From JAUVHV01 sp964523875 (GTDB taxonomy: Bacteria > Omnitrophota > Gorgyraeia > JABMRG01), in the NCBI GenBank assembly GCA_964523875.1, contig CAZGAS010000024.1, positions 1-15,811 on the forward strand: a DNA stretch of 15,811 bases. The letters are read 5' to 3'. Numbering within the stretch: position 1 is the stretch's first letter; each line of letters opens with the position of its first letter. A model generated the notes under the pieces. That model saw nothing but the letters and a program-made list of their open reading frames with translations, did not search any database and was not told the DNA's origin. A program made the position numbers and the translations under genes. Below are positions 1 through 7,308 of the stretch, in pieces.

Positions 1-3
1 TGA

Positions 4-50
4 AGGGGACATTTCATTTGCTACTAACAGGGGACATTTCATTAGCTTAC
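4..50. repeat. Tandem near-identical repeats, possible IS terminus
   Basis: A 15-bp sequence beginning AGGGGACATTTC occurs at 4-18 and again, identical, at 29-43. Similarity continues with small changes into the following 8-10 bases (TGCTAC versus AGCTTAC), giving a repeat period of 25 bp. Read outward from the gene, the unit is AATGAAATGTCCCCT. Short repeats of this AATGTCCCC type are familiar to me from the multiple terminal repeats of IS21-like or IS481-like elements, so an element or its remnant may lie to the left of the window. No transposase is visible here and the boundary cannot be fixed, so the link to an insertion sequence is inference. The repeat itself is directly seen. Confidence 0.45.
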
Positions 51-70
51 TACAAACCTATAAACCATCG

Positions 71-99
71 TTGACAATGTAGTTTTTTGATGGTATATT
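71..99 (+). promoter_or_regulatory. Sigma70-type promoter of the comF-lptF-lptG operon
   Basis: A perfect -35 box TTGACA at 71-76 is separated by exactly 17 bp from a -10 box TATATT at 94-99. Transcription would start near 105-108. That places the predicted mRNA start almost on the ATG at 108, which implies a leaderless or nearly leaderless message, consistent with the lack of any Shine-Dalgarno sequence there. It lies just inside the repeats at the left edge, so it could be native or partly supplied by an insertion element. Confidence 0.6.
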
Positions 100-107
100 A
101 TCGAAAT

Positions 108-788
108 ATGATACAGCTTGCCAATAAGGTATCAAGTGCGGCGCTAAATCTTGTTTTTCCTATATTTTGTCAGGGTTGTGGAAAAAACTTGCCCTATAAC
201 AGCAAGATATACCTCTGCCAGGGCTGCTCTGAAAAACTCAGGTTAAACTCACCCTCTCTTCGCACTTTGGCTGGTGAAGACTCCTTTTTTAAACAAGCAT
301 GCCACTGTTACAAATATGAAGGGCTTATAAAAGAGCTTGTACGTAAATTTAAATATCATAAAAAACTATATCTTAAAAATACAATTGTAAGCCTATTGCA
401 TGATATCGCTGTTAACTATGTTAAGTCTCAGGCCATTGATATAATAATCGCAGTTCCTATGCATATATCAGATGAGAGAGATAGGGGCTTTAACCAGTCG
501 GACATATTAGCGAAAGAGCTCTCCCTGTGGCTTGATATAAAATATTCGAAAGGATCCATTCTGAAACCTAGGCGTACCAAAAAACAGATTGATCTTAAAA
601 AAGCGGAGAGGCTAAAAAATATACAAAATGCCTTCGCTCCTGGAAATACAACAACACTCAAAGGCGCAAATGTCCTGCTAATTGATGATGTATTCACTAC
701 AGGCACAACAACAAATGAGTGCTCAAGAGTACTGACTGCATATGGCGCAGAGTCAGTATCTGTACTCACCCTGGCAAAAGGAGTATAA
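108..788 (+). CDS. comF: ComF-family phosphoribosyltransferase-like protein
   Basis: Predicted 226-residue ComF-family protein; members are linked to DNA uptake in naturally competent bacteria, but the biochemical role is usually unproven. Near the N-terminus are two CxxC pairs (about residues 21/24 and 37/40) forming a probable zinc ribbon. The C-terminal half is a type I phosphoribosyltransferase fold with the PRPP-binding loop VLLIDDVFTTGTT at about 189-201 and an upstream VPMH...RGFNQS segment typical of the family. In-frame upstream starts exist (TTG at 87, ATG at 90), but both lie between the -35 and -10 boxes of the promoter. The ATG at 108 puts about 20 residues before the first cysteine, as is usual. 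No Shine-Dalgarno is seen. It ends 12 bp before lptF. A type IV pilus retraction motor elsewhere in the window is compatible with a competence role, though that is inference. Confidence 0.85.
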   Translation: MIQLANKVSSAALNLVFPIFCQGCGKNLPYNSKIYLCQGCSEKLRLNSPSLRTLAGEDSFFKQACHCYKYEGLIKELVRKFKYHKKLYLKNTIVSLLHDIAVNYVKSQAIDIIIAVPMHISDERDRGFNQSDILAKELSLWLDIKYSKGSILKPRRTKKQIDLKKAERLKNIQNAFAPGNTTTLKGANVLLIDDVFTTGTTTNECSRVLTAYGAESVSVLTLAKGV

Positions 789-800
789 CGCAAAAAAAGA

Positions 801-1916
801 ATGAAGATATTAAGAAATTACATAATAAAAGAGACCATTGGTCCCCTCTTGGCCACACTGGGAGTCTTCACGTTTGTACTATTAATAGGCAACATGCTTA
901 GGCTTGCTGACCTCTTGTTAAATAAGGGCGTAGATATACGGGATATTATAAAACTATTTTTCTACCTCATACCTTATATCTTAAGCTACACAATACCCAT
1001 GGCAATATTAACAGCTACCGTACTCTGTTTTGGCAGGCTTGCTTCAGATAACGAAGTCACCGCTATGAGGGCAAGCGGTATAAGCTTATATAAAATTGGG
1101 CTTCCCATATTAATAATAGCTTTTATAATAAGTCTGGGGTCTGTCTATTTAAATGACAGGGTACTTCCCGCGTCTCATTTCGGGTCCATCAAGCTCATAA
1201 AAGGCGCTGCCTTAAAAAACCCCGCGGCCTATCTCGAGCCTGGCACATTTATTAAAAGCTTCAAGGGTTATATTGTGCGTATAAACAGCGTTGACGACGA
1301 TACACTTAATGGCATACTGATTTATCAACTTGGAGAAAAAGGGCCAACCAGAACTATTATAGCGAAAACCGGCAAGTTTATAACACATAATGATAAAAAT
1401 ACCATAACACTAAAACTAACAGATGGTACGGCGGATGAACCCAATCCAGATGACCCGAGCACATTTTTTAAACTCAGCTTTAAGACATACAATATGACAC
1501 TTGATCTAGCGAAAAATCTTTCCGCAGGGGAATTCAGAAAAAAATTCAAGGATATGACTATCAAAGAGTTAAAAGAAGAGATAGCGAATATGAAAGCTAC
1601 GGGCGTTACATCGGACCATACAAAAAAAGAGATCCGTGAAATGCTCACGGAAATACACAGAAAAATTGCTATGGCGTTTTCAAGTTTCGTCTTTGTCCTT
1701 GTAGCCTTACCTTTAGCTATAAATACTAAAAAGCGGGAAAAGTCTATAGGATTCGCCATAAGCCTCATCATACTGCTGGTCTATTACCTTCTCTTGTTCG
1801 GCGGCATGTCATTAGCGTTACGCGATATTGTTCCACCAATAATAGGGGTATGGATAGCCAATGCTGCGTACTTTGTAATCGGTGCCATTCTAACATTCAT
1901 AATAATAGAACGATGA
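801..1916 (+). CDS. lptF: LPS export ABC transporter permease LptF-like
   Basis: 371-residue YjgP/YjgQ-family permease. With LptG it forms the membrane part of the LptB2FG complex, which extracts lipopolysaccharide from the inner membrane and hands it to the LptC/LptA bridge. Hydrophobic helices are at about 13-35, 49-78 and 98-116, followed by a soluble periplasmic region (about 120-285) expected to hold the beta-jellyroll, then three more helices at about 290-308, 316-338 and 345-369. The cytoplasmic NEVTAMRASGIS segment (84-94), the coupling region contacting LptB, is well conserved. The gene starts with the same MKIL(R/D)xYIIK opening as the next gene, consistent with ancient duplication. 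Its stop overlaps the lptG start in ATGA, giving translational coupling. Assignment of F versus G rests on order and is less certain than the family call. No lptB is in view. Confidence 0.88.
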   Translation: MKILRNYIIKETIGPLLATLGVFTFVLLIGNMLRLADLLLNKGVDIRDIIKLFFYLIPYILSYTIPMAILTATVLCFGRLASDNEVTAMRASGISLYKIGLPILIIAFIISLGSVYLNDRVLPASHFGSIKLIKGAALKNPAAYLEPGTFIKSFKGYIVRINSVDDDTLNGILIYQLGEKGPTRTIIAKTGKFITHNDKNTITLKLTDGTADEPNPDDPSTFFKLSFKTYNMTLDLAKNLSAGEFRKKFKDMTIKELKEEIANMKATGVTSDHTKKEIREMLTEIHRKIAMAFSSFVFVLVALPLAINTKKREKSIGFAISLIILLVYYLLLFGGMSLALRDIVPPIIGVWIANAAYFVIGAILTFIIIER

Positions 1917-3007
1917 AGATACTCGATCGTTATATTATAAAAAAATTCATTGTGCCTCTCTCCTACTGCCTATTCCTCTTCGTACTTCTTTATGTAATTA
2001 TGGATATCTTTGGCCATTTAGATGAGATATTGCGTAATAAGGTTCCTATAAGCATATTGTTTCAATACTATATTTCTTTTATGCCTCTTATATTTGTCCA
2101 GACTGTACCTATAGCAAGCCTGCTCTCAATTGTCTATATGCTTAGTACCCTCAATAAAAATAATGAACTTACCGCGACAAGGGCGTGCGGCATCAGCATA
2201 AAACAACTTCTTGTTCCGGTTTTTGCCATAGCGATCGTCTTAAGCCTTATCAGTTTTCTGGTAAATGAAAATGCTGTGCCAAAAGGCATTATAATATCTG
2301 AAAGAATAAAAGCTGAATACATGGAGAAGACCTATGACACTCACGATAAGCTCAAAACCACAAAGGATCTAGCTGTCTACGGCAAAAAGAACCAGCTTAT
2401 ATACGCGCAGGAATTTAACCCCACAAAAAATAAACTAACAGGAATAATAATAATCGAACGTGACAATCAGCATAGATTACATAGAAAAATATTAGCCTCA
2501 GAGGCCCTCTGGAAAGACAGAGAATGGGTTTTTTATGACTGTATAGTGTACAACTTTGATACGCTAGGTAATACTGCCGGCAACCCATTAGTTTTCAAGG
2601 AAAAGGTCTTAGACTTTCCGGAAACCCCCAAGGAGTTGTTGAAATATGAATTACAGACAGGTTATATGAGTTATAAAGACCTGAAAAGCTACATAAAAAG
2701 GCTCGCGGGGCAAAACCCTAAGATGCTAAATAGCTTAAAGACCGATCTCTATTTCAAAAGCGCTTTACCACTTGTATCTATTATAATAATGCTTATAGGA
2801 ATACCGTTTGCCTTAAATACAAGCAGGGGTGGAGCTATGGCAGGGATAGGTATAAGTATCACAGTTGGATTACTCTATTACGGCTCAATATATTTTGTGC
2901 TTGCGATGGGTAAGGGAGGATTGTTGCCACCTATTGTCGCAGCTCATCTTTCAAATATAATCTTTTTTGTTATAGCACTTTTGCTTCTTAAGCAGTCGGC
3001 TCAATAA
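1913..3007 (+). CDS. lptG: LPS export ABC transporter permease LptG-like
   Basis: 364-residue second YjgP/YjgQ permease, partner of the upstream LptF in lipopolysaccharide export. It shows the same plan: helices at about 13-31, 47-78 and 98-117, a periplasmic domain at about 120-275, and C-terminal helices at about 282-300, 307-331 and 337-359. The coupling segment NELTATRACGIS lies at 84-95. A longer reading frame begins at 1850 inside lptF, but the ATG at 1913 is chosen because it overlaps the lptF stop as ATGA and starts with the family's MKILDRYIIK opening, matching the paralogue next door. The gene ends inside the 3' end of the opposing antiporter gene (20-bp overlap), so there is no room for a terminator between them. 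Confidence 0.88.
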   Translation: MKILDRYIIKKFIVPLSYCLFLFVLLYVIMDIFGHLDEILRNKVPISILFQYYISFMPLIFVQTVPIASLLSIVYMLSTLNKNNELTATRACGISIKQLLVPVFAIAIVLSLISFLVNENAVPKGIIISERIKAEYMEKTYDTHDKLKTTKDLAVYGKKNQLIYAQEFNPTKNKLTGIIIIERDNQHRLHRKILASEALWKDREWVFYDCIVYNFDTLGNTAGNPLVFKEKVLDFPETPKELLKYELQTGYMSYKDLKSYIKRLAGQNPKMLNSLKTDLYFKSALPLVSIIIMLIGIPFALNTSRGGAMAGIGISITVGLLYYGSIYFVLAMGKGGLLPPIVAAHLSNIIFFVIALLLLKQSAQ

Positions 3008-5072
3008 GTACTTTATAAAGTTTCTGGTTATTTCCTGCATCAAGAAGCCTTTCCCTGCGTTTAACATCAATAAGCAACTGACTAATATCTGCCATAAATC
3101 TTATATGTGGCCCTGTAACACCTCTCGGGGAGAGTATCATGACAAATATTTTAGATGGCTTATCATCTAATGACTTAAAATCAATACCCTCTCTCTTAAT
3201 TCCTATAGCGCATATAACCTTGTCCACCGCGCTTGTCTTCGCGTGAGGAATAGCTATGCCGTACTGCATTCCTGTTGACATGGTCTTTTCGCGTTCTAAT
3301 ATATTCTTAATAACCTTCTCTTTTTTGCCATCTTCAAGCTGTCCGGACCGTATAATAATATCTACCAACTCCTCTATTATCTCCTGCTTGGTAGAACCCT
3401 TTAGCCTGGCCTCAACCGCGTTGGGGCTTATTCTCTTAGCGATATCCCTCTTCCTCTGTAGGCCGTTGTCAGCCTTAACAAAAATCTTTTTACCGATAGA
3501 AGAGCGGTTTGTAAGGCGCTGAAGTTGTCTCATGGTATTTTCCAGATCACAGAGCACCTCATAAACAAGGGTATTTACAAAGATAACGTCCTCACCCTTG
3601 CAATCAAATTCTATATAATCAGAAGAAGCGCGCATACCTATAAATATATGGTCCTTCCTTATCTGATATAATCTGGATTCTCTCTCTCCGGTATCAAGCC
3701 TGTGGACATAGAAGCCTTCATTATTAAGAGCCAAAACAACCCTGCCAAGAACCAGCTCCGCGGTATCAGGCGTAGGCATATCAAATCTTATGTTTGTGCT
3801 GGTCTGTTTCTTAGGCTTTGCCTTTCTTGTAACAGGCGCGTCTGTCTTAAGCGAGGCCGCTAACATAGCAGGGGTAAGTAAGGCTGTTATTATAGTCATC
3901 ATTACTATAACACCGAGCGTCTCCTGTCCCAATATTCCGGCTGATAAACCTATGCCGGCCATAAGAAGCGTGACCTCTCCGCGTGGTGTCATCCCAAGCC
4001 CTATACGCATGGCGCCGCGTACATTAAAATTTAAAAATAACGCGGGAAGACCGCAACCAATAATCTTAGCGGCTATACTGGCTATTGTATACACAATGCC
4101 GAAAATAAGTATATTCCGTGACGCCAGTGTGGAGAGGTTAACCATCATACCCATTACACAAAAGAATATCGGTACAAAAAACTTATGCAATGAAGAAAGC
4201 TTTTCCTGTATCACGTAATCCAGGTCTGTCCTGGATAATGAGAGCCCCATGACATAGGCTCCGATAATCATAGCCAGGCCTGCCTTTTCAAAGATGCCTG
4301 CCAATATCAACGCTAATCCTAGTGCCATGGTGCTTATTACTGTTGTATCTTTATATCTTTTTAAGAAACTACTTATATGCCTGGCAAAGAATAATCCTGC
4401 CGCGGTAAAGGCAAGCCAGATAAGTATGGATTTAATACCTATCATCGCGACCTTGGCCCATTCAACATGGCTGCTCTTCGCTATGCCTATAACTATTGTT
4501 AACGCTATAACGCCTAGGATATCATCTATAACCGCGCCTGAAATAATTGTCACCCCTTCCGGTGACTGCATCTTCCTCTTCTCTGATAGTATGCGTGCGG
4601 TTATTCCTACTGATGTAGCGGTAGAGATAACACCAAGAAAGAGGCAGACAGGATGTGAAAATCCATAGTGAACACCGAAAAGGTATTTTGAAAGAAAGAC
4701 CGCGGTTAGGTCACCAAAAATAAAGGACGCTATAACTCCACCAGCGCCTACAAGAGAGCCCGCGACAGAATATCGTACAAACATCTCAAGATCTGTCTCA
4801 AGCCCCACTAAAAACAGTAATATAATAGAGGCTACAGTAGTGAAACCATATAATTCAAATGAAACAGGGAAATTGCCATACATAGGAAATAGCGAATGCC
4901 CTAACCAGGCGATATTAATACTACCCAATAGATATGGGCCTATAATTATACCGGCTGCTATTTCACCTATGATAGCAGGCAGGCGTAACCTCTCAAACAA
5001 TATACCCCCTGCGCGCGCAGCGAATATTATAACCCCAAGCTGCAACACAAGCATTGTCATCCGCTCTAACAT
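2988..5072 (-). CDS. Na+/H+ antiporter (CPA2/KefB type) fused to a PTS EIIA domain
   Basis: 694-residue fusion. Residues about 5-405 are a Na+/H+ exchanger-type membrane domain with roughly 12 hydrophobic segments. The DD pair in AVIDDILG (about 180-187) is the paired aspartate typical of electrogenic CPA2 antiporters. A conserved GMTPRGEVTLL segment is at about 360-370. A lysine-rich linker (about 408-428) leads to a soluble mid-region (about 430-525) whose fold I do not recognise. Residues about 540-692 form a fructose/PtsN-type EIIA domain with GIAIPHAK at 605-612; H610 is the expected phosphorylation site, and downstream FKSLDDKPSKIF and SPRGVTGPH match the free EIIA in this window. AAAGGA sits 6 bp before the ATG. 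The family would exchange cytoplasmic Na+ or K+ for H+; the EIIA suggests PTS control, which is inference. Antiporter plus EIIA fusions exist in databases to my knowledge, but their regulation is little studied. Confidence 0.88.
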   Translation of the reverse strand: MLERMTMLVLQLGVIIFAARAGGILFERLRLPAIIGEIAAGIIIGPYLLGSINIAWLGHSLFPMYGNFPVSFELYGFTTVASIILLFLVGLETDLEMFVRYSVAGSLVGAGGVIASFIFGDLTAVFLSKYLFGVHYGFSHPVCLFLGVISTATSVGITARILSEKRKMQSPEGVTIISGAVIDDILGVIALTIVIGIAKSSHVEWAKVAMIGIKSILIWLAFTAAGLFFARHISSFLKRYKDTTVISTMALGLALILAGIFEKAGLAMIIGAYVMGLSLSRTDLDYVIQEKLSSLHKFFVPIFFCVMGMMVNLSTLASRNILIFGIVYTIASIAAKIIGCGLPALFLNFNVRGAMRIGLGMTPRGEVTLLMAGIGLSAGILGQETLGVIVMMTIITALLTPAMLAASLKTDAPVTRKAKPKKQTSTNIRFDMPTPDTAELVLGRVVLALNNEGFYVHRLDTGERESRLYQIRKDHIFIGMRASSDYIEFDCKGEDVIFVNTLVYEVLCDLENTMRQLQRLTNRSSIGKKIFVKADNGLQRKRDIAKRISPNAVEARLKGSTKQEIIEELVDIIIRSGQLEDGKKEKVIKNILEREKTMSTGMQYGIAIPHAKTSAVDKVICAIGIKREGIDFKSLDDKPSKIFVMILSPRGVTGPHIRFMADISQLLIDVKRRERLLDAGNNQKLYKVLIEPTA

Positions 5073-5094
5073 ATACTATCCTTTCTACTTATAC

Positions 5095-5167
5095 CTTAGA
5101 TAATCACTTTATTGCTATAAATAATTCAACGGCCCTTTTTTAAAAAAATAATGGCCGTTTATCTAAG
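5095..5167. repeat. 9-bp perfect inverted repeat in the antiporter leader
   Basis: CTTAGATAA at 5095-5103 is the exact reverse complement of TTATCTAAG at 5159-5167. The pair brackets almost the whole spacer between the PFK-family gene and the antiporter gene. A second, GC-richer hairpin is nested inside and shares one base with its right arm. In the minus-strand transcript the left-coordinate arm lies just 5' of the antiporter Shine-Dalgarno. A structured leader is possible; the function is unknown. Confidence 0.4.
5128..5159 (-). terminator. Hairpin between the PFK-family gene and the antiporter, possible weak terminator
   Basis: AACGGCC at 5128-5134 pairs with GGCCGTT at 5153-5159. The interior has runs of T and A that can extend pairing, giving a strong hairpin just downstream of the PFK-family stop codon in the minus-strand transcript. 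The sequence after the stem (GAATTATTTA) is only moderately T-rich, so this is not a classic intrinsic terminator. It could attenuate readthrough into the antiporter gene or protect the 3' end of the upstream message. Confidence 0.4.
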
Positions 5168-5176
5168 TTTAATATT

Positions 5177-6157
5177 TTAGGCCTCAAGAACCTTTAAAAG
5201 CTTATAAAGCTCGTGATCTGTTTCTTGTTTCTTCCTGCATGCCTTGGCAAACCCTGTTAATATTACCTTATTCGCTATAAGGCCTACCATCTTATCTGAC
5301 TCACCCTCTATCAATGATGTAACTGCCGATGAGCCTAAACGAGAAGCGAGTATCCTGTCTATAGCGTTAGGCGCTCCGCCACGCTGAATATGCCCGAGCA
5401 CTATAACACGAGTCTCGTATCCTGTTAACTTTCCAATATTATGGGCCACTTTGTGCCCATGTCCCGCTCCTTCAGCCACTACCAGTATCCAGCTTACTTT
5501 TCCTTTTTTGCGCGCGGATCGTATCTCCCGGCATATTTTCTTAAGGTCAGGCTTAATCTCGGGCAGGAGCACCTCTTCAGCCCCACCAGCGAGCGCTACC
5601 CTCATTGCTATATAGCCGCATTCTCTGCCCATTACCTCAACCACAAATATCCTTTCAAGGCTAGTAACAGTATCTCGTATCTTATCTATGGCATCAAGCG
5701 CGACACCAACTGCGGTAATCGAACCTATACAGTAATCTGTCCCATTTATATCATTATCTATAGTAGCGGGCACACCGATACACCTGATATCGGATTCCTC
5801 ACATAAGAGGTGTGCCGCTTTGAATGAACCGTTTCCCCCTATAACTATAAGGCCATCTATCTTGTGCTTCTTTAAGTTCTTTATAGCCTTTGTTCGGCCA
5901 CTCTTTGTCCTAAACTCTTCTGAGCGCGCGGTCTTTATTATCGTACCGCCTCTATTCATAATATTGCTTACAGAACGCCTGTCAAATTCCGCAAAATCAT
6001 CCCCTATAAGCCCTTGATATCCGCGCATAACAGCAAATGGCTTCATACCGTGATATATAGCTGTCCTGACAATGCTCCTTAAGGCGGTATTCATTCCGGC
6101 GCAGTCTCCGCCACTTGTTAACACCGCTATTCTGTTGATCTTTCCGGAAAGGCTCAT
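5177..6157 (-). CDS. pfkA: 6-phosphofructokinase family protein with atypical donor-site residues
   Basis: 326-residue PFK-family enzyme, expected to phosphorylate fructose 6-phosphate in glycolysis. The family motifs are in order: TSGGDCAGMN (14-23), TARSEEF (76-82), GGNGS (107-111), PATIDND (130-136), MGRECGY (176-182), AEG (228-230) and LGHIQRGG (254-261). By alignment from memory to E. coli PfkA, the catalytic Asp (D134), substrate-binding R169, R250, H256 and R259, the MGR motif and effector-site arginines R27 and R31 are all kept. Two positions depart: E. coli Asp103 (Mg-ATP site) is Asn109, and E. coli Gly124 is Ala131 (Lys in PPi-dependent enzymes). Gly110 at the E. coli 104 position favours ATP, but donor preference is uncertain. 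The start overlaps the pilT stop as ATGA, so it is translationally coupled to pilT. Length is close to the 320 residues of bacterial PfkA. Confidence 0.85.
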   Translation of the reverse strand: MSLSGKINRIAVLTSGGDCAGMNTALRSIVRTAIYHGMKPFAVMRGYQGLIGDDFAEFDRRSVSNIMNRGGTIIKTARSEEFRTKSGRTKAIKNLKKHKIDGLIVIGGNGSFKAAHLLCEESDIRCIGVPATIDNDINGTDYCIGSITAVGVALDAIDKIRDTVTSLERIFVVEVMGRECGYIAMRVALAGGAEEVLLPEIKPDLKKICREIRSARKKGKVSWILVVAEGAGHGHKVAHNIGKLTGYETRVIVLGHIQRGGAPNAIDRILASRLGSSAVTSLIEGESDKMVGLIANKVILTGFAKACRKKQETDHELYKLLKVLEA

Positions 6158-7209
6158 AATTTGTCAAATTCCCCTTTATTTTTTGTTCTAAAGTTCAGAA
6201 CATCTTCATCTATAACGCCTTCATCATAAAGCTTTTTCAATGCCTTATCCATTGTTATCATTCCATGCTGTGCGCTTGTCTGGATAACAGTAGCAAGCTG
6301 TTCTGTCTTTTGCTCTCTTATGAGGCTACGTACAGCTGATGTCCCTATCATAACTTCACAGGCAACAACACGTCCGTTAACATCACTTCTTGGAAGCAGC
6401 TGTTGGCATACAACTCCCTGTAAACAGCCGGCGAGCTGTATCATAATCTGCTTCTGCTGGTGGGGTGGAAATATATCTATAAGTCGGTCTATTGTCTGCG
6501 GCGCGTCAGGTGTATGAAGTGTGCTTAAGACCAGATGCCCTGTCTCCGCTGCTGTAATTGCTGTAGAGATAGTCTCCAAGTCTCTCATCTCTCCAACAAG
6601 TATAACATCCGGGTCCTGACGAAGAACATGCTTTAACGCGTTAGCAAAGGTCTTAGTATCACTGCCTACTTCCCTCTGCTTGATAATACTTTTTTTATTT
6701 TTATGAACATACTCTATCGGGTCTTCAATACTTATGATAAGATCCTGCCTCTCACTATTTATAATATCAACCATAGCAGCAAGAGTAGTACTCTTTCCCA
6801 TTCCAGTAGGCCCTGTTGCCAATACCAGGCCATTTGATTTTCTCGCGAGGTCTGCTACAATAGGTGGTAGGCCAAGATCCTCTACTGTCTTGATCTTTGA
6901 TGGTATGATACGAAACGCGGCCTCTACACTGCCTCTCTGCATATGTACATTTACTCTAAAACGTGAAAGATTTGGGATATACAAAGACATATCAAGCTCA
7001 AGCTCTGTTTCGAACCTTACTTTCTGTTCATCATTGAGTATAGAATAAATCGCTTTCTTGCTTTCATCCCGTGTTAAGACAGGGTAGGCTGTATGCTGTA
7101 ACGTACCATTAATTCTCAGCACAGGTGGTACCCCCTCTGTAAGATGCAGGTCCGACGCTTCTTTATCCACAGCATATCGCAGTAATTCTTTTATATCTAC
7201 ATTTGCCAT
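6154..7209 (-). CDS. pilT: Type IV pilus retraction ATPase PilT
   Basis: 351-residue PilT-family hexameric ATPase, which powers depolymerisation of type IV pili at the inner membrane for twitching motility and DNA uptake. Visible motifs are ASDLHL in the N-terminal PAS-like domain (18-23), Walker A GPTGMGKST (133-141), the Asp-box region SIEDPIEYVH (160-169), Walker B DVILVGEMRD (201-210), the His-box STLHT (229-233) and, near the C-terminus, AVRSLIRE (292-299), the equivalent of the AIRNLIRE motif that PilT needs for retraction. This motif marks it as the true PilT of the two paralogues here. A strong AAGGAG lies 8 bp before the ATG. A 99-bp gap separates it from the upstream paralogue, and the next gene starts inside its stop codon. 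No pilin or assembly genes are in the window. Confidence 0.93.
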   Translation of the reverse strand: MANVDIKELLRYAVDKEASDLHLTEGVPPVLRINGTLQHTAYPVLTRDESKKAIYSILNDEQKVRFETELELDMSLYIPNLSRFRVNVHMQRGSVEAAFRIIPSKIKTVEDLGLPPIVADLARKSNGLVLATGPTGMGKSTTLAAMVDIINSERQDLIISIEDPIEYVHKNKKSIIKQREVGSDTKTFANALKHVLRQDPDVILVGEMRDLETISTAITAAETGHLVLSTLHTPDAPQTIDRLIDIFPPHQQKQIMIQLAGCLQGVVCQQLLPRSDVNGRVVACEVMIGTSAVRSLIREQKTEQLATVIQTSAQHGMITMDKALKKLYDEGVIDEDVLNFRTKNKGEFDKL

Positions 7210-7308
7210 TTGATTAACTCCTTATTGTCAGTTATGGCATATAATACACAATACATAACGGGCTTTTTGCATACATAGCCATAGCTATATACAAAATTCT
7301 TGGCTTGC

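Noticed and set aside
428..793. Minus-strand open frame opposite comF
   Set aside because: It mirrors the comF coding frame, has no family-like sequence, and lies under a clearly conserved ComF protein.
719..901. Plus-strand 60-codon frame across the comF-lptF junction
   Set aside because: It overlaps the end of comF and the start of lptF in another frame and has no recognisable motif.
3010..3021. 12-bp palindrome ACTTTATAAAGT near the lptG stop
   Set aside because: It encodes conserved residues at the EIIA C-terminus and is pure AT-rich symmetry without a T-run; not evidence for a terminator.
3790..4218. Plus-strand 142-codon frame inside the antiporter gene
   Set aside because: Shadow frame opposite membrane-helix codons; hydrophobic composition is a by-product of the reverse complement.
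7210..7308. Small hairpins (ATAGC/GCTAT, GGCT/AGCC) between the two PilT-type genes
   Set aside because: Stems of 4-5 bp in AT-rich sequence are expected by chance; only the pilT Shine-Dalgarno is supported there.
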